Below are positions 24,329-34,496 of a stretch of 64,000 bases of DNA, in pieces. The first letter of the stretch is position 1; the number at the start of each line of letters is the position of its first letter. Origin of the DNA: Natranaeroarchaeum aerophilus (GTDB lineage Archaea > Halobacteriota > Halobacteria > Halobacteriales > Natronoarchaeaceae). The stretch covers positions 627,815 through 691,814 of the forward strand of contig NZ_JAKRVY010000001.1 in NCBI RefSeq assembly GCF_023638055.1. The letters are read 5' to 3'. The notes under the pieces are model-generated. The model was not told the DNA's origin. It did not search any database and was given only the letters and a program-made list of their open reading frames with translations. Both the position numbers and the translations under genes were made by a program.

Positions 24329-26020
24329 CTATTGTTGCCTCGGTGAAAGCGTCACTATAAGCACGTTTCCGTCATCGTACCCGAAATCGAGATCGCCGTG
24401 GAGCTTGCGTACACACCAGTAGACGATCCAGAGCCCGATCCCCTGGCCGTGCTGAAGCGGTGTTTCCTCGCCCGCACGAAGCGTTTCGATCTCCTGGACT
24501 GGAATCCGATGGTTGTTGTCACGGATTTCGAAGCATACGCCGCCTTCTGGCTCCGACGCCTCCGAAACGACGATGCGTACCACCGGGTCGGCTGATTCCG
24601 AATGAACGACTGCGTTCTCGACGAGATTGTTGAGGAGCGTCGACAGTATCACTGGATCGGTGTGAAGGCGAAGATCCGCTGACGTGACTGTCCGTGTGAT
24701 AGTCGCCTCAGTGTGGTTATCGGAATACGTCTGCACGATTTCGTCGACGATGTCCACAACGAGGAGTGTCTCGGATTGAATCACCCGATCCTGAATATCC
24801 TCGAAGCTGCGAACCTTCTCGGCGATCGAGTGAAGACGATCGCTTGCAGCGACGATAGTGCCAGCCTGCGTCGACTGCTGGGGATCGGCCAGATCGGCTT
24901 CCAGTAGCTCCGCGTACCCGCTGATGACCGTCGTTTCGTTTCGCAAATTGTGTCTGAGGATTCGATTGAGTACCGCGAGTCGCTGTCTGCGCTGTCGTTC
25001 TTTGGTCACGTCATACAGCACGATCATACTCCCGACCGAGTCGCTGCCAGGGTCAGTCAGTTGTGTATACGAGACCGCAAATGTCATGCCACCGTTCATA
25101 TCGAGCGTAATCTCGCCGGTTTCACGAAGTGTCTCCAGCCGGACGCCAAGGACACTCTCCAGGGAAACCGGGAGCGACGTCGACCGCGTAGTCGGAAAGA
25201 CGTCTTCTGTCCGGTCGTTCACCCGGACGACCTGTTGTTCGGTATCGAGGACGAATACGGGATCGGATAGCGAATCCAGACCGGTTCGTTCCGCCATCCG
25301 CTGTGTCGCCGGATTCGTCTCGAACATATGCGTCCCGACAAACGCGTACGCATCGAGAGCGACGTGAATGAGCATTAGCGGTGCTGTAAGGTGCAGTTGT
25401 GGGACTGGTCCAACTTCGAACAGCCATAGTAACACACCGACCGTCGGTGGGACCGTACTCAGGATGACCGCCGTGGCTTCACGTCGATACAGCGGGCCAT
25501 AACTCAAAATCGCACCGATCAGCAACAGCGACCCGACGGCCGCAGTCCCGATGGAAAACAGGAGCGCGAAGATCCCCCATGGCTGCACCGTGTACGTCGC
25601 AGTTGCCAGTCCGAGCACCGGATCGAGCTGAAAATCGGTCCAGACGAGGCCATGAACCGAATTTGTCACCGCAAGTCCAACCGTGAGAAGTGGGACGCCG
25701 GCGACGATTCCGAACAGCGGCGTCCGGATAAGGTCTCCACGCCCAGTGTAATCGAGGCCGAACGCAAGAAAGAACGGACCCATAAAACACACGCAGAGGA
25801 ACGCGACTGCGCCGAGCGTGGCCCGTATCATCGGCTCGAAAACGAGCAAGGCGAGGCCATACGAGAGGCAGAACACGGCAACTGACGCCATGTTCCCCAT
25901 GAACCAACCTGCGCCTGACCGATCCCGTTTGTGGTAGAGATACTGCAACAGATACAGCGCACCCCCCGAGGCTGCTATCGAGGCGATAACGATTCCAACA
26001 CCCAGCGCCTCCGGCGTCAT
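24329..26020 (-). CDS. Sensor histidine kinase with N-terminal 7TM domain and PAS
   Basis: This 563-residue protein starts at ATG 26020 (MTPEALGVGIVIASIAASG). Seven hydrophobic helices fill residues about 5-230, in the style of the haloarchaeal 7TM histidine kinase sensor. A PAS-like domain (LDSLSDPVFVLDTEQQVVRVND) follows at about 240-335. The phospho-acceptor His lies in RILRHNLRNE near 356. The ATPase domain has the N-box NLVENAVVHS and a G-box-like GQGIGLWIVYWCVR. The response regulator is not next door, as is usual in haloarchaea. The signal is unknown. Confidence 0.88.
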   Translation of the reverse strand: MTPEALGVGIVIASIAASGGALYLLQYLYHKRDRSGAGWFMGNMASVAVFCLSYGLALLVFEPMIRATLGAVAFLCVCFMGPFFLAFGLDYTGRGDLIRTPLFGIVAGVPLLTVGLAVTNSVHGLVWTDFQLDPVLGLATATYTVQPWGIFALLFSIGTAAVGSLLLIGAILSYGPLYRREATAVILSTVPPTVGVLLWLFEVGPVPQLHLTAPLMLIHVALDAYAFVGTHMFETNPATQRMAERTGLDSLSDPVFVLDTEQQVVRVNDRTEDVFPTTRSTSLPVSLESVLGVRLETLRETGEITLDMNGGMTFAVSYTQLTDPGSDSVGSMIVLYDVTKERQRRQRLAVLNRILRHNLRNETTVISGYAELLEADLADPQQSTQAGTIVAASDRLHSIAEKVRSFEDIQDRVIQSETLLVVDIVDEIVQTYSDNHTEATITRTVTSADLRLHTDPVILSTLLNNLVENAVVHSESADPVVRIVVSEASEPEGGVCFEIRDNNHRIPVQEIETLRAGEETPLQHGQGIGLWIVYWCVRKLHGDLDFGYDDGNVLIVTLSPRQQ

Positions 26021-26186
26021 CGTCTCTGTACATTTCAAAAAGCATCGACTATAAGCTTGTGGAGTATTTTCCGCCGAACAGTTGTACGCAGAGCGGCGAC
26101 ACACTGTAGCCGAAAAATGAGTAGTGATCCCAACTATCCCGCCGGAACCGCTATCGTTTTTAACCAATCGCGTGTCGTACACGACG

Positions 26187-26873
26187 ATGCCAGAGCTTCC
26201 GGACCGCGATCCGTTGCCGCGCTGGCTTGCGCCAGTGCCCCGCGCCGTCGAGGACCTCGGGCTACGACTGGTCTGGGTCGTCGTCGCGATCAACCTCGTG
26301 GGGACCGCCTTCGGCTTCTGGTTTTACGCCTTCGAGACGGGGCAGTTGCTCGACACGCCGCTGGTCATGTGGCCGTGGGTGCCCGACAGCCCGCTTGCCA
26401 CGCTCTTTGCGGCGGCCGCGTTCGCCAGCTGGGCTCGGGGGAACCCTCGGGAGTGGCTCACCGCGCTGGCCTTTTTCGGGAACATCATTCTCGGCCTGTG
26501 GACGCCCTACACCATTCTGGTCTTCTGGGAGGTCTACCTCGCCGGGCCTACGCCGGCCCTTTATGCCTTTATGTTCTTTAGCCACCTTGCGATGGTCGTC
26601 CAGGCGCTGGTGCTCCACCGGATCAGCGAGTTCCCGCCGTGGGCCGTCGGCGTCGCCGTTCTCTGGTACGGCTTCGATTTCATCGTCGACTTCCTCGTCC
26701 CCATCGTCGGCGAGCCACACCACACCGTCCTGCCGGTCCCACGCGATACAGACGTCTGGCTCGGTGCAACCGCGCTCGACGTCACCGCTGCGGGGACGTT
26801 CGCGTTTACCCTGCTGTCAGCGTATCTGGCGCTTGCGATCCGTTCGAAGAAACTCGAGGCGAGGCTCGATTAA
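26187..26873 (+). CDS. DUF1405 family membrane protein
   Basis: This 228-residue protein starts at ATG 26187 (MPELPDRDPLPRWLAPVPR). About six hydrophobic segments are rich in aromatic residues (FGFWFYAFETGQLL, TPYTILVFWEVYLAG, WYGFDFIVDFLVP). The pattern, with its WxPDSPLATLF and FDFxxDF motifs, matches DUF1405, a conserved membrane family of unknown function found in Bacillus and haloarchaea. Its stop overlaps the end of a small convergent membrane gene by 4 bases. Confidence 0.8.
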   Translation: MPELPDRDPLPRWLAPVPRAVEDLGLRLVWVVVAINLVGTAFGFWFYAFETGQLLDTPLVMWPWVPDSPLATLFAAAAFASWARGNPREWLTALAFFGNIILGLWTPYTILVFWEVYLAGPTPALYAFMFFSHLAMVVQALVLHRISEFPPWAVGVAVLWYGFDFIVDFLVPIVGEPHHTVLPVPRDTDVWLGATALDVTAAGTFAFTLLSAYLALAIRSKKLEARLD

Positions 26874-27010
26874 CGTTTCAGGATCGCAAAGGCAAGTGGC
26901 GCGGACGCCACGAAGGAGATGATCGCCAGCAGGCCGAACAGGAAGAAGACGACCGTGTTCATCACAACGATGACGCCCAGTGCGATCGCCTTCTGCTTGA
27001 TTGACATCAT
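26870..27010 (-). CDS. Small two-helix membrane protein
   Basis: A frame starting at ATG 27010 or 27007 encodes about 46 residues, MMSIKQKAIALGVIVVMNTVVF..., almost entirely two membrane helices with a basic end (FAILKR). A TATA-like TTAATATATC on the coding strand lies about 25 bases upstream, supporting this short start over the longer in-frame ATG at 27088. No family recognised. Confidence 0.6.
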   Translation of the reverse strand: MMSIKQKAIALGVIVVMNTVVFFLFGLLAIISFVASAPLAFAILKR

Positions 27011-27144
27011 ATATTCGGGAAATAATTGGAGATATATTAATCCAGGCATTTCGAAAGACAAAACGCGAATCAGTGCCAGTACCGCCATCGAGGACGCAGG
27101 ATCGTTCCAGCACGGTTAAGTCGGTACTCGAACAGGTCGTAGCC

Positions 27145-27468
27145 ATGGTCGAAGACACCCTCCCCGACCCGGACGACCGCACGGTGCAGGCGATCACTGC
27201 CGCCGGGATCGTCCTCGTCACCGTCGGAACCGTCCTCGACATCGGCGGGATCGGGACCATCGTCCTCGCGTTCGGTCTCGCACTCTCACTTGCTGGAGTC
27301 GTGTATCTCGCGACGCCGGGCAACCGGACCAGACGCTACGGCTTCGCAGTTGCCGCACTAGTTGCCGGACAGCTCGCTCTGTTCGGCGGAACTGTCGGTC
27401 TCGTCGGGATCGGTGGACTGCTCGCCGTCGGCGCAGCAGTCGCGTGGCTGAGTCTGCAGGAGGCCTAG
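27145..27468 (+). CDS. Small membrane protein, three to four helices
   Basis: This 107-residue protein starts at ATG 27145 (MVEDTLPDPDDRTVQAITAAG). A short acidic N-terminus is followed by about four hydrophobic segments rich in Gly/Val/Ala, with an Arg-rich loop (PGNRTRRYG) in the middle. No transport motif is seen. Its stop overlaps the end of the convergent valS gene by 4 bases. No family recognised. Confidence 0.68.
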   Translation: MVEDTLPDPDDRTVQAITAAGIVLVTVGTVLDIGGIGTIVLAFGLALSLAGVVYLATPGNRTRRYGFAVAALVAGQLALFGGTVGLVGIGGLLAVGAAVAWLSLQEA

Positions 27469-30125
27469 TTGTCGACCACGACGACGAGGTCGTCGGCCTC
27501 GACCATCTCGCCCTCGCCCGCGTAGGTTCGCTCTTCGCGGACCTCGAACAGATCAGCGTCGAGTTCCTCGCCCGCGAGTTGTAGTGTCCCATCCGTGAGT
27601 TCGTACTCCCCGCTTTCGAGCGCGGCGTCGAACTCGCCGACCTTGCCGCCGAACTTCGGCCCGACCTGCGAATAGTCGAGGCTGATCTCATCGATCTCGG
27701 TCGTCACGTCGGGGGCCGCCTCGAACGCGTCCAGTTCGCCGACGTGCATGACCTCGCTGATCGCGCTCTCGAAGCCGTCGATGGAGCCATACACCTCGAC
27801 GCGGTCGAGTTCGGCGTTCAGGGGAAGCTGGTGTTCGCTCTTGTACCGCCGCAGCGCGCCGATCACCGCAGTCGCCGTCTCGCCCGCCGCGAGATCTGCC
27901 TCGTGGTCAGTCGTCGTCGGCCAGTCTGTGGTGTGGATGCTTTCGCCCTCGGCGTACACTGACTGCCAGATCTCCTCGGTGATGTGCGGTAGCAGCGGCG
28001 CGAACAGGGTGAGGAATCGTCGGTGGGCCGTCCGCAGGGCGTAGGCTGTTGACGGGTCGTCGGTTTCATTGAGTCGCTGTTTCGCGATTTCGAGGTAGTC
28101 GTCACAGAACGTGTTCCAGAAGAAGCCCCGAAGCTGGTTGCGAGCCTTCGAGAACTCGTAGTTTTCGAGCTTCTCGGTGACCTCCTCGATGACTGCGTTC
28201 TGTTTCGCCAGCAGCCACTCGTCGATGGCCGCGAGTTCGTCCGGTTCCGTGGGCTGGGTCTCCTCGACGAGGTGGTCGACGAGCTTCGAGGCGTTCCAGA
28301 GCTTCCGGAGTAGCTTCTCGCCAGTCACGAGGTCCTGCTCTTTGAACGGGAAGTCGTCGCCGATCGAGGTGCCGGCAGCCCAGTAGCGGGCGGCGTCGAC
28401 CGGGAACTGCTCCAGGACCTCCTCGGGCCGGACGACGTTCCCTTTCGATTTGGACATCGCCTCACGGTTCTCGTCCAGCACCATCCCGTTGATCATCGTC
28501 GCGTCGAAGGGGACCTCGCCCGTGTGCTCGTAGCACTTGACGATGGTGTGGAACAGCCAGAACGAGATGATATCGTGGCCCTGGGGGCGCAGATCGAACG
28601 GATAGAGCTGTGGCCGGTCCATCGTGAACTCCTCGGCCTCGGCATCCCAGTCCCAGCCGGCGTTGATCAGCGGCGTCAGCGAGGAGGTCGCCCACGTGTC
28701 GAAGACGTCCTCCTCGGGTCGCAGGTTCTCGCTCCCGCACTCGTGGCAGGCATCGACCGGCGGATCGTCGGAAAGCGGGTCGACCGGGAGATCCTCGCGG
28801 TCGGCGACGATCGTCTCGCCGCAGTCCTCACAGTACCAGACCGGGATCGGAATGCCCGAGTCGCGCTGGCGGGAGATACACCAGTCCCATTCGAGTCCCT
28901 CGATCCAGTGTTTGTACCGGGTGAACATCTTCTCGGGGTACCAGTCCATCTCCCGGCCCGCCTGCAGGTACTCGTCTTTCTTGTCGAGCATCTTCACGTA
29001 CCACTGCTCGGTGACGAGGAACTCGACGTCGGTCTCACAGCGCTCGTGGACGTTGACGTCGTGGCTGATCGCGCGGCGGTCCTGCAGGTATCCTTCGTCG
29101 TCCAGATCCTCGACGATTTCCTCGCGGGCCACGTGAGTCGAGAGACCCTCGTACTCGCCCGCGAGGTCGGTCATCGTCCCCGACTCGTCGATGGCCACTC
29201 GTAGGGGGAGGTCGTGGGCCTGATACCACTCGATGTCGGTCTGGTCGCCGAACGTACAGGACATCACGACGCCGGTTCCTTTCTCCATGTCGACGCGCTC
29301 GTCCGCGATGATCGGCACCTCGTGATCGAAGATCGGGACGCGGGCGGTGTCGCCGACGAGGTGTTCGTTGTCCTCGTCGTCGGGGTGGACAAACATCGCG
29401 ACACACGCGGGCAGCAGTTCGGGGCGAGTCGTCGCGATGACGATATCCTCGCCAGTCTCGGTGTGGGTGAAGGCGATGTCGTTGTAGTGTGAATCCCGTT
29501 CGGCACCCTCCATCTCGACCTGCGAGATCGCGGTCTCGCAGTCGGGACACCAGATCGCCGGCGCTTTCTGGCGGTACTCCCGGCCCTGCTCGTACAGGTC
29601 GATAAAGGACAACTGGGAGATGCGCTGGACGCGCGGCTCGATCGTCTTGTAGGTGTTGTCCCAGTCGACGGAGACGGCCAGCGACTGGACGTCCCTGGTG
29701 AAGGCGTCCTCGTACTGCTGACAGATGTCGCGGCATTTCTCCTGGAAGACGTGGCGCTCGAAGTCCTGATGGCGAATGTCGAGTTCGCGTTCGGTCAGGC
29801 GCTCCGAGGCGATGCCGTTGTCGTCGTAGCCAAAGGGGAAAAACGTCGTCTCCTCGTGCATCCGGCGGAAGCGCGCGACGAAGTCCTGCAGGGTGAACTG
29901 ATAGAGATGGCCCATGTGGAGATCGCCCGACACCGTCGGCGGCGGCGTGTCGATCGAGAACAGGGTGTTCGGGTCGGTGACGGACTCGTCGTACTTGTTG
30001 ACACCCTGCTCGATCCAGTACTGCTGCCAGGACGGCTCGATCTCGCTGGGGTCGTAGCTGCCGTCGAGGCCGTCGCTGTCGTCGGGCGTATCGGCACCCG
30101 CATCGCTCGCGTCGTCGGCACTCAT
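27465..30125 (-). CDS. valS: Valyl-tRNA synthetase
   Basis: This class I synthetase of about 886 residues is taken from ATG 30125 (MSADDASDAGADTPDDSD); an ATG at 30224 would add 33 residues of weak quality. The HIGH-type motif is TVSGDLHMGHLYQF and the KMSKS-type loop is AMSKSKGNVV. The editing domain shows ATTRPELLPACVAM. A zinc-type CEDCG...CHECG pair lies in the catalytic insert. The C-terminal anticodon-binding part has LWNASKLVDHL and a beta-rich tail. The acidic N-terminal extension is typical of halophiles. It charges tRNA-Val; one such tRNA gene is 19 kb to the left. Confidence 0.96.
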   Translation of the reverse strand: MSADDASDAGADTPDDSDGLDGSYDPSEIEPSWQQYWIEQGVNKYDESVTDPNTLFSIDTPPPTVSGDLHMGHLYQFTLQDFVARFRRMHEETTFFPFGYDDNGIASERLTERELDIRHQDFERHVFQEKCRDICQQYEDAFTRDVQSLAVSVDWDNTYKTIEPRVQRISQLSFIDLYEQGREYRQKAPAIWCPDCETAISQVEMEGAERDSHYNDIAFTHTETGEDIVIATTRPELLPACVAMFVHPDDEDNEHLVGDTARVPIFDHEVPIIADERVDMEKGTGVVMSCTFGDQTDIEWYQAHDLPLRVAIDESGTMTDLAGEYEGLSTHVAREEIVEDLDDEGYLQDRRAISHDVNVHERCETDVEFLVTEQWYVKMLDKKDEYLQAGREMDWYPEKMFTRYKHWIEGLEWDWCISRQRDSGIPIPVWYCEDCGETIVADREDLPVDPLSDDPPVDACHECGSENLRPEEDVFDTWATSSLTPLINAGWDWDAEAEEFTMDRPQLYPFDLRPQGHDIISFWLFHTIVKCYEHTGEVPFDATMINGMVLDENREAMSKSKGNVVRPEEVLEQFPVDAARYWAAGTSIGDDFPFKEQDLVTGEKLLRKLWNASKLVDHLVEETQPTEPDELAAIDEWLLAKQNAVIEEVTEKLENYEFSKARNQLRGFFWNTFCDDYLEIAKQRLNETDDPSTAYALRTAHRRFLTLFAPLLPHITEEIWQSVYAEGESIHTTDWPTTTDHEADLAAGETATAVIGALRRYKSEHQLPLNAELDRVEVYGSIDGFESAISEVMHVGELDAFEAAPDVTTEIDEISLDYSQVGPKFGGKVGEFDAALESGEYELTDGTLQLAGEELDADLFEVREERTYAGEGEMVEADDLVVVVDN

Positions 30126-30517
30126 GCTCTCACCGCCCGGATCGGGCGACGTCGATACTGCGTCGTTGGCTGTTCGTTGTGATCGTACATACTGGTCGTT
30201 GTTCGCTGAATACTGGTCGGGCACAATACATCCGTCGAAACGGGGTGGGTGAGATGGGGCTAGAGGGCCCCTACGAAAACGTCGTCGCGACCGGCGGACG
30301 GACCGGAACCGTGCATATCTGCAATAGAACAGGGATCTTGTTATTTATTTCGGATCTGCAGGCGTCGATCCCACATCGAGTGCCCGTATCAAAAAGTATA
30401 GAGTAAGCGAGACCCAGTATGTGATATGACCGCAGTGTCCCCAGACAGTTCCAGCTTCCTCCAATCGTATCACGTGTGGGCCTCCACTGATCCAGACCGC
30501 CCTCGCTCCTCAGACGC
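30126..30517. other. Gap between valS and the RND exporter gene
   Basis: The part nearest valS could be its 5' extension. The rest holds AT-rich patches (TTGTTATTTATTTCGG near 30340, AAAAAGTATAGAG near 30395) that are plausible promoter elements for the divergent genes. No RNA gene, repeat or convincing small frame was seen. Confidence 0.5.
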
Positions 30518-33097
30518 ATGAGCGGCCGGATCGTTGATCGGTACGCCGACGTGCTCGTCGAACACAGCAAGCTCGTCGTGCTGATCTTGCTCGTCGCCAC
30601 GGCGCTTGTGGCTGCAGGAGCAGTTCTCGATGACACGGAAGACGGCCAGATCGGACAGTTCGAAACCGACGGGGAAGAACAGCAGGCCCTCGACGAGATC
30701 GACGCCACCTACGGCACCGACGATGGGGTCGTGACGCAGATCGTCGTGCGCGACGAGGACGGTGACGTACTCACCCGCGAGTCGTTACTCGACGGACTCG
30801 AACTCCAGCAGGCGATCCGTGAAGACGATGAGATCAACGCAACGCTCCACACAGACGATCCGATCGGCGGCGTCGAGAACGTCGTTGGGACGGCAGCATA
30901 CTTCCAGCAACAGGCCGAGCAAGGCGAACAGCCCTCGGGTGAACCGACGCTCGACGAACAGATCGAGGCGCTCGAAGCGGTCGACGAGGAAGCGGTCGAC
31001 GACCTGCTTGCAGATGTTCTGGATCCCGACGCCGACACGCCTGGTCCGGACGCCACGGCGTTCCTCCCGACAAGCTACGATCCGGGCGAGACGACTGCAG
31101 ACGCCCGTCTCACGTTCGTCTTCCACGCCCCCGCCGACAGCGTTGAGGGTGGCGAGGATGCCGTGGGGGCGGCCCAGCTCACCATCGATGGGCTGGTCGA
31201 CGAGCGCTTCGAAGACGCATTCGCCTTCGGCGGCGGGATCACCGACGACGCCTCGACGCGCGCGGTCGGTGACAGCTTCGCCATCATCACGCCGGTCGCG
31301 CTGGTGCTTGTTCTCGGCGTGCTCGGCTTCGCGTATCGAGACGTCGTCGACGTCCTGCTCGGCGTGTTCGGTATTGCGACCGTGATGGCGTGGCTCGCCG
31401 GCATCCAGGGCTGGCTCTCGATCCCGTCGAGTCAGCTGTTGATCGCCGTGCCCTTCCTCGTGATCGGGCTGAGTATCGACTACTCCCTGCACGTCGTGAT
31501 GCGCTATCGCGAGGCCAAGGAAGGGCGGTTACGTGATGACGGGCCGGATGCAACGGTTCCGCGCGAGCCGACGACTGCGATGCGACTGGGCGTCGCGAGC
31601 GTCATCCTCGCACTGGCAGCCGCAACCTTTTCGACCGGGATCGGCTTTCTCTCGAACTACGTCAGCCCACTCGCTGCGATCCAGGACTTTGCCCTTCTGA
31701 GCGCGGGCGGGATCCTCGCCACGCTGATCGTGTTCGGCGCGCTCGTCCCGGCGACAAAACTCGAAGTCGAGCGCCTGCTGGCACGACGCGGGCGGGAGCG
31801 ACGCAACCGCGCCGTCGGCGTCGAAGCGGGGCCGATCAACCGCGCGCTGTCGGGGGTCGTCTCGCTCGTCCAGCGCCGTCCGGTGGCGATTCTCGTCATC
31901 GCACTCTTGCTCGCGTCGGCAGGCGCGTACGGCGCGACCGGTATCGATACGGAGTTCAACGAGGCCGATTTCCTGCCCGAAGATCCGCCCGACTGGATCA
32001 AATCCCTTCCCGGGCCGCTCGCTCCGGGCGACTACGACGTCCGCGAGAACGCGGCCTACCTCGGCGACAACTTCCGCCAGCAAGGGGACGGAACGGAAAC
32101 ACAGATACTCGTCAGGGGAGCGGTGACCGATCCTGACGCGCTGGTGGCGATGGACGAGGCCAGTGCCCCACCTGCAGAGGGAAGCACGATCGTCACACGG
32201 CCGGGCGGGAACGCAGCGGTCGACAGTCCAGCAACCGTGTTGCGCGATGTCGCCGCCGAGGAGGACGACCTTGCCGAGGCAATCGAGGAGCGCGACGAGA
32301 CCGCCAACGGACTGCCAGACGAGGATGTCGCGTCGGTGTACGATCAGCTGTACGAGACGGCACCGGACCGCGCCGAAGACGTGCTCTACCGGACCGACGA
32401 CGGCTACGAGAGCGCGCGCCTGCTCGTCGGTGTGCAGGGCGACGCCTCGGCCCAGTCGGTCGCAGAAGACACGCGCGGGCTGGCAGCGGGGGTCGAAGCC
32501 AGTGGATCGGTCACCGCCATCGCGACCGGCGGGCCGGTGATTACCGCAGTCCTGCAGGACGCCCTGCTGGAGACGCTGGTACAGGCCTTTGCCGTAACGC
32601 TGGTCGTCATCATGGCATTCCTGTCCGTGCTGTACTGGACTCGCCACGGCGCGCCGGACCTTGCAGTCGTGACGATCACGCCGGTACTGGTTGCGCTCGC
32701 GTGGCTGCTGGGAACGATGGCCGCGCTCGACATCCCGTTTAACAGCGAGACGGCGGTCATCACAAGCCTCGCAATCGGGCTCGGCGTCGACTACAGCATC
32801 CACCTGAGCGAACGGATTCAGGACGAGTTGCTCGACAGCGAGGACGAGTCGCTGGGCGAGGCGCTTTCACGAGCGGTCGCCGGGACCGGCGGCGCGTTAC
32901 TCGGGAGTGCGGCGACGACCGCGGCGGGCTTTGGCGTCCTCGCGCTGGCGCTTGCGCCCCCACTCCGGCGATTCGGGCTCGTCACCGGTCTGAGCATCGT
33001 CTACGCCTTCATTGCCTGTGTGGTCCTGTTACCCGTACTGTTCGTGGTTCGCGAGCGTATCAAGGACTGGCGTGCAGATCGTCAGACCGGTCGCTGA
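30518..33097 (+). CDS. RND superfamily (MMPL/HAE3-type) membrane exporter
   Basis: This 859-residue protein has the doubled RND layout: TM1 near residues 18-38, a large outer domain, five helices at about 260-430, TM7 near 460, a second outer domain, and five helices at about 680-850. Both halves carry the family's GLSIDYSLHVVMRYRE / GLGVDYSIHLSERIQD motif, with Asp and Tyr/His for proton coupling. It would use the ion gradient to move lipids or hydrophobic compounds out of the membrane. It begins MSGRIVDRYADVLVEHSK. A small membrane gene follows 50 bases later. Confidence 0.88.
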   Translation: MSGRIVDRYADVLVEHSKLVVLILLVATALVAAGAVLDDTEDGQIGQFETDGEEQQALDEIDATYGTDDGVVTQIVVRDEDGDVLTRESLLDGLELQQAIREDDEINATLHTDDPIGGVENVVGTAAYFQQQAEQGEQPSGEPTLDEQIEALEAVDEEAVDDLLADVLDPDADTPGPDATAFLPTSYDPGETTADARLTFVFHAPADSVEGGEDAVGAAQLTIDGLVDERFEDAFAFGGGITDDASTRAVGDSFAIITPVALVLVLGVLGFAYRDVVDVLLGVFGIATVMAWLAGIQGWLSIPSSQLLIAVPFLVIGLSIDYSLHVVMRYREAKEGRLRDDGPDATVPREPTTAMRLGVASVILALAAATFSTGIGFLSNYVSPLAAIQDFALLSAGGILATLIVFGALVPATKLEVERLLARRGRERRNRAVGVEAGPINRALSGVVSLVQRRPVAILVIALLLASAGAYGATGIDTEFNEADFLPEDPPDWIKSLPGPLAPGDYDVRENAAYLGDNFRQQGDGTETQILVRGAVTDPDALVAMDEASAPPAEGSTIVTRPGGNAAVDSPATVLRDVAAEEDDLAEAIEERDETANGLPDEDVASVYDQLYETAPDRAEDVLYRTDDGYESARLLVGVQGDASAQSVAEDTRGLAAGVEASGSVTAIATGGPVITAVLQDALLETLVQAFAVTLVVIMAFLSVLYWTRHGAPDLAVVTITPVLVALAWLLGTMAALDIPFNSETAVITSLAIGLGVDYSIHLSERIQDELLDSEDESLGEALSRAVAGTGGALLGSAATTAAGFGVLALALAPPLRRFGLVTGLSIVYAFIACVVLLPVLFVVRERIKDWRADRQTGR

Positions 33098-33147
33098 CCA
33101 GCCGGAACGACAACCGATTTGTCGGTTGCGGAACGTACACTCGCCTG

Positions 33148-33570
33148 ATGGACTGGAGCAAAGTCGGCGCGTGGGTGGACGACCACGAGGAGCTGGTTCG
33201 GTCGGTGGTCGCCGTCACCTATATTATCGCCATCCTGCTGATCGGCGCGACACTGGTCGGGAATCCGACCAGCAACTACCCGATCATCTCCGATATCGCT
33301 GGACTCCTGCTGGTCTTTCACGCCTACCGCACCGGGAACATGGCCGCACTCGGGTCGACGATTCTGATCGTCGTCGCCGTCGGCGTCTGGTATCTCGTCG
33401 CGGCCCCGACGCTGCCCATCGTCGACGGCGGGGCGCTCGTTCCCACGGGCATCCCCTCGGAGGCCGCCCCACCAGTGACGCTCGCAGCCGTGCTGGCGAT
33501 CGGATATGCCCTGACGCTCGCGGATATCCTCCCGCAGGTTGACAGGGTCATCACTGAACGAGTCCAGTAG
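33148..33570 (+). CDS. Four-helix membrane protein downstream of the RND exporter
   Basis: This 140-residue protein begins MDWSKVGAWVDDHEELVRSV. About four hydrophobic segments follow an amphipathic N-terminal helix: VAVTYIIAILLIGATLV, ISDIAGLLLVFHAY, LIVVAVGVWYLVAAPTL, LAAVLAIGYALTLADI. It is 50 bases from the RND gene on the same strand and may be co-transcribed. No family recognised. Confidence 0.68.
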   Translation: MDWSKVGAWVDDHEELVRSVVAVTYIIAILLIGATLVGNPTSNYPIISDIAGLLLVFHAYRTGNMAALGSTILIVVAVGVWYLVAAPTLPIVDGGALVPTGIPSEAAPPVTLAAVLAIGYALTLADILPQVDRVITERVQ

Positions 33571-33599
33571 TCGAGCCGGTGCTCCGGTCCCGGAACCGC

Positions 33600-34496
33600 T
33601 CACTCGCTGTCGTCAGAGTGTGCACGCACCCACAGTTCGCCGATCCGCGAGAGACGAGTTCGGTGGGACTTGCCCTGCGATTCCTGTTCGATGTACCCCT
33701 TGCCGCCGGGACCGAGCAGATCAACGTTGTAGATGACTTTCGAGCGGAAGCTATCGGTGTACTCCTCGTTGAGTTCGCGTGCGAGCGCCTCGGCAAGTTC
33801 GGAGACGCTCTCGAACTCGCCGTGTTCGCCCAGCGTAAAGAGAATCAGCTCCTCGAACGGCTTGACATTCGAGAAAGAGGCGACGGGCAGTTCGACAATG
33901 TGAGTTCCGTCGATCTCCTTTGCGCCGATAGTCGTCCCCCGCTCGTCGAACTCCGAAAGGAGGTCAGTTGCGCTGTCGAGTCGCTTGTCGATCTGGTCGT
34001 CGGGGACAGCTTCCTCGTTCTGTAAGGTCTCCAGCAGTTCGCGCTGTTTGCGGAGTTCTTTGGCGAGTTCGGTTTCCAGATACTTCTCGGGAGCCGTGTA
34101 GTAGGTGTGGATCTTGTCCCGGTCTTCCTGACGCTCGACCATGATCGAGTGTGCCGCTGTCGCGAAGGCAAAGGAAATGGTGCGGGGCATCGCGCTAATG
34201 TTGACCCAGACCTCGTTGCCCCGATCGAGTTCGGCGTTGATCAGGTCGAACGCCTGCTCGAAGGCAACGTCGTAGTCGTAGACGTCCTCGATGACGAACC
34301 GCTCGGTTTCCGCGCCGAGCAGGTTCTGGAAGTCCTTGTCGAGCTTCTGTGAGAGGTTCTGTGCGTACTCGACGTTCTCCTCGCTGCCGACTGCACCCTC
34401 AAGGAGGATCACCCGGTCGACGTCCTGTTGATCGCGGACTAGCGGTGCGATCAACCGGTCGTAGTCGAAGCCGACCGGCACGATGTGTGTCTGCAT
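33600..34496 (-). CDS. HFX_2341-type transcriptional regulator (CARF-like domain plus winged helix)
   Basis: This 298-residue protein starts at ATG 34496 (MQTHIVPVGFDYDRLIAPLV). The N-terminal ~130 residues form a Rossmann-type domain with VILLEGAVGSEENVEY, VYDYDVAFEQAFDLIN and EVWVNISAMPRTISFAFATAA, much like CARF nucleotide-sensing domains. A coiled linker (EKYLETELAKELRKQRELL) leads to a winged helix (LILFTLGEHGEFESVSELAE ... KVIYNVDLLGPGGKGYIEQE). This matches the HFX_2341/DUF6293 family annotated as haloarchaeal regulators. An 18-base palindrome overlaps its start codon, suggesting self-control. Confidence 0.82.
   Translation of the reverse strand: MQTHIVPVGFDYDRLIAPLVRDQQDVDRVILLEGAVGSEENVEYAQNLSQKLDKDFQNLLGAETERFVIEDVYDYDVAFEQAFDLINAELDRGNEVWVNISAMPRTISFAFATAAHSIMVERQEDRDKIHTYYTAPEKYLETELAKELRKQRELLETLQNEEAVPDDQIDKRLDSATDLLSEFDERGTTIGAKEIDGTHIVELPVASFSNVKPFEELILFTLGEHGEFESVSELAEALARELNEEYTDSFRSKVIYNVDLLGPGGKGYIEQESQGKSHRTRLSRIGELWVRAHSDDSE

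Noticed and set aside
30179-30406. 75-residue frame upstream of the RND exporter
   Set aside because: It runs through the likely promoter region and shows no coding character.
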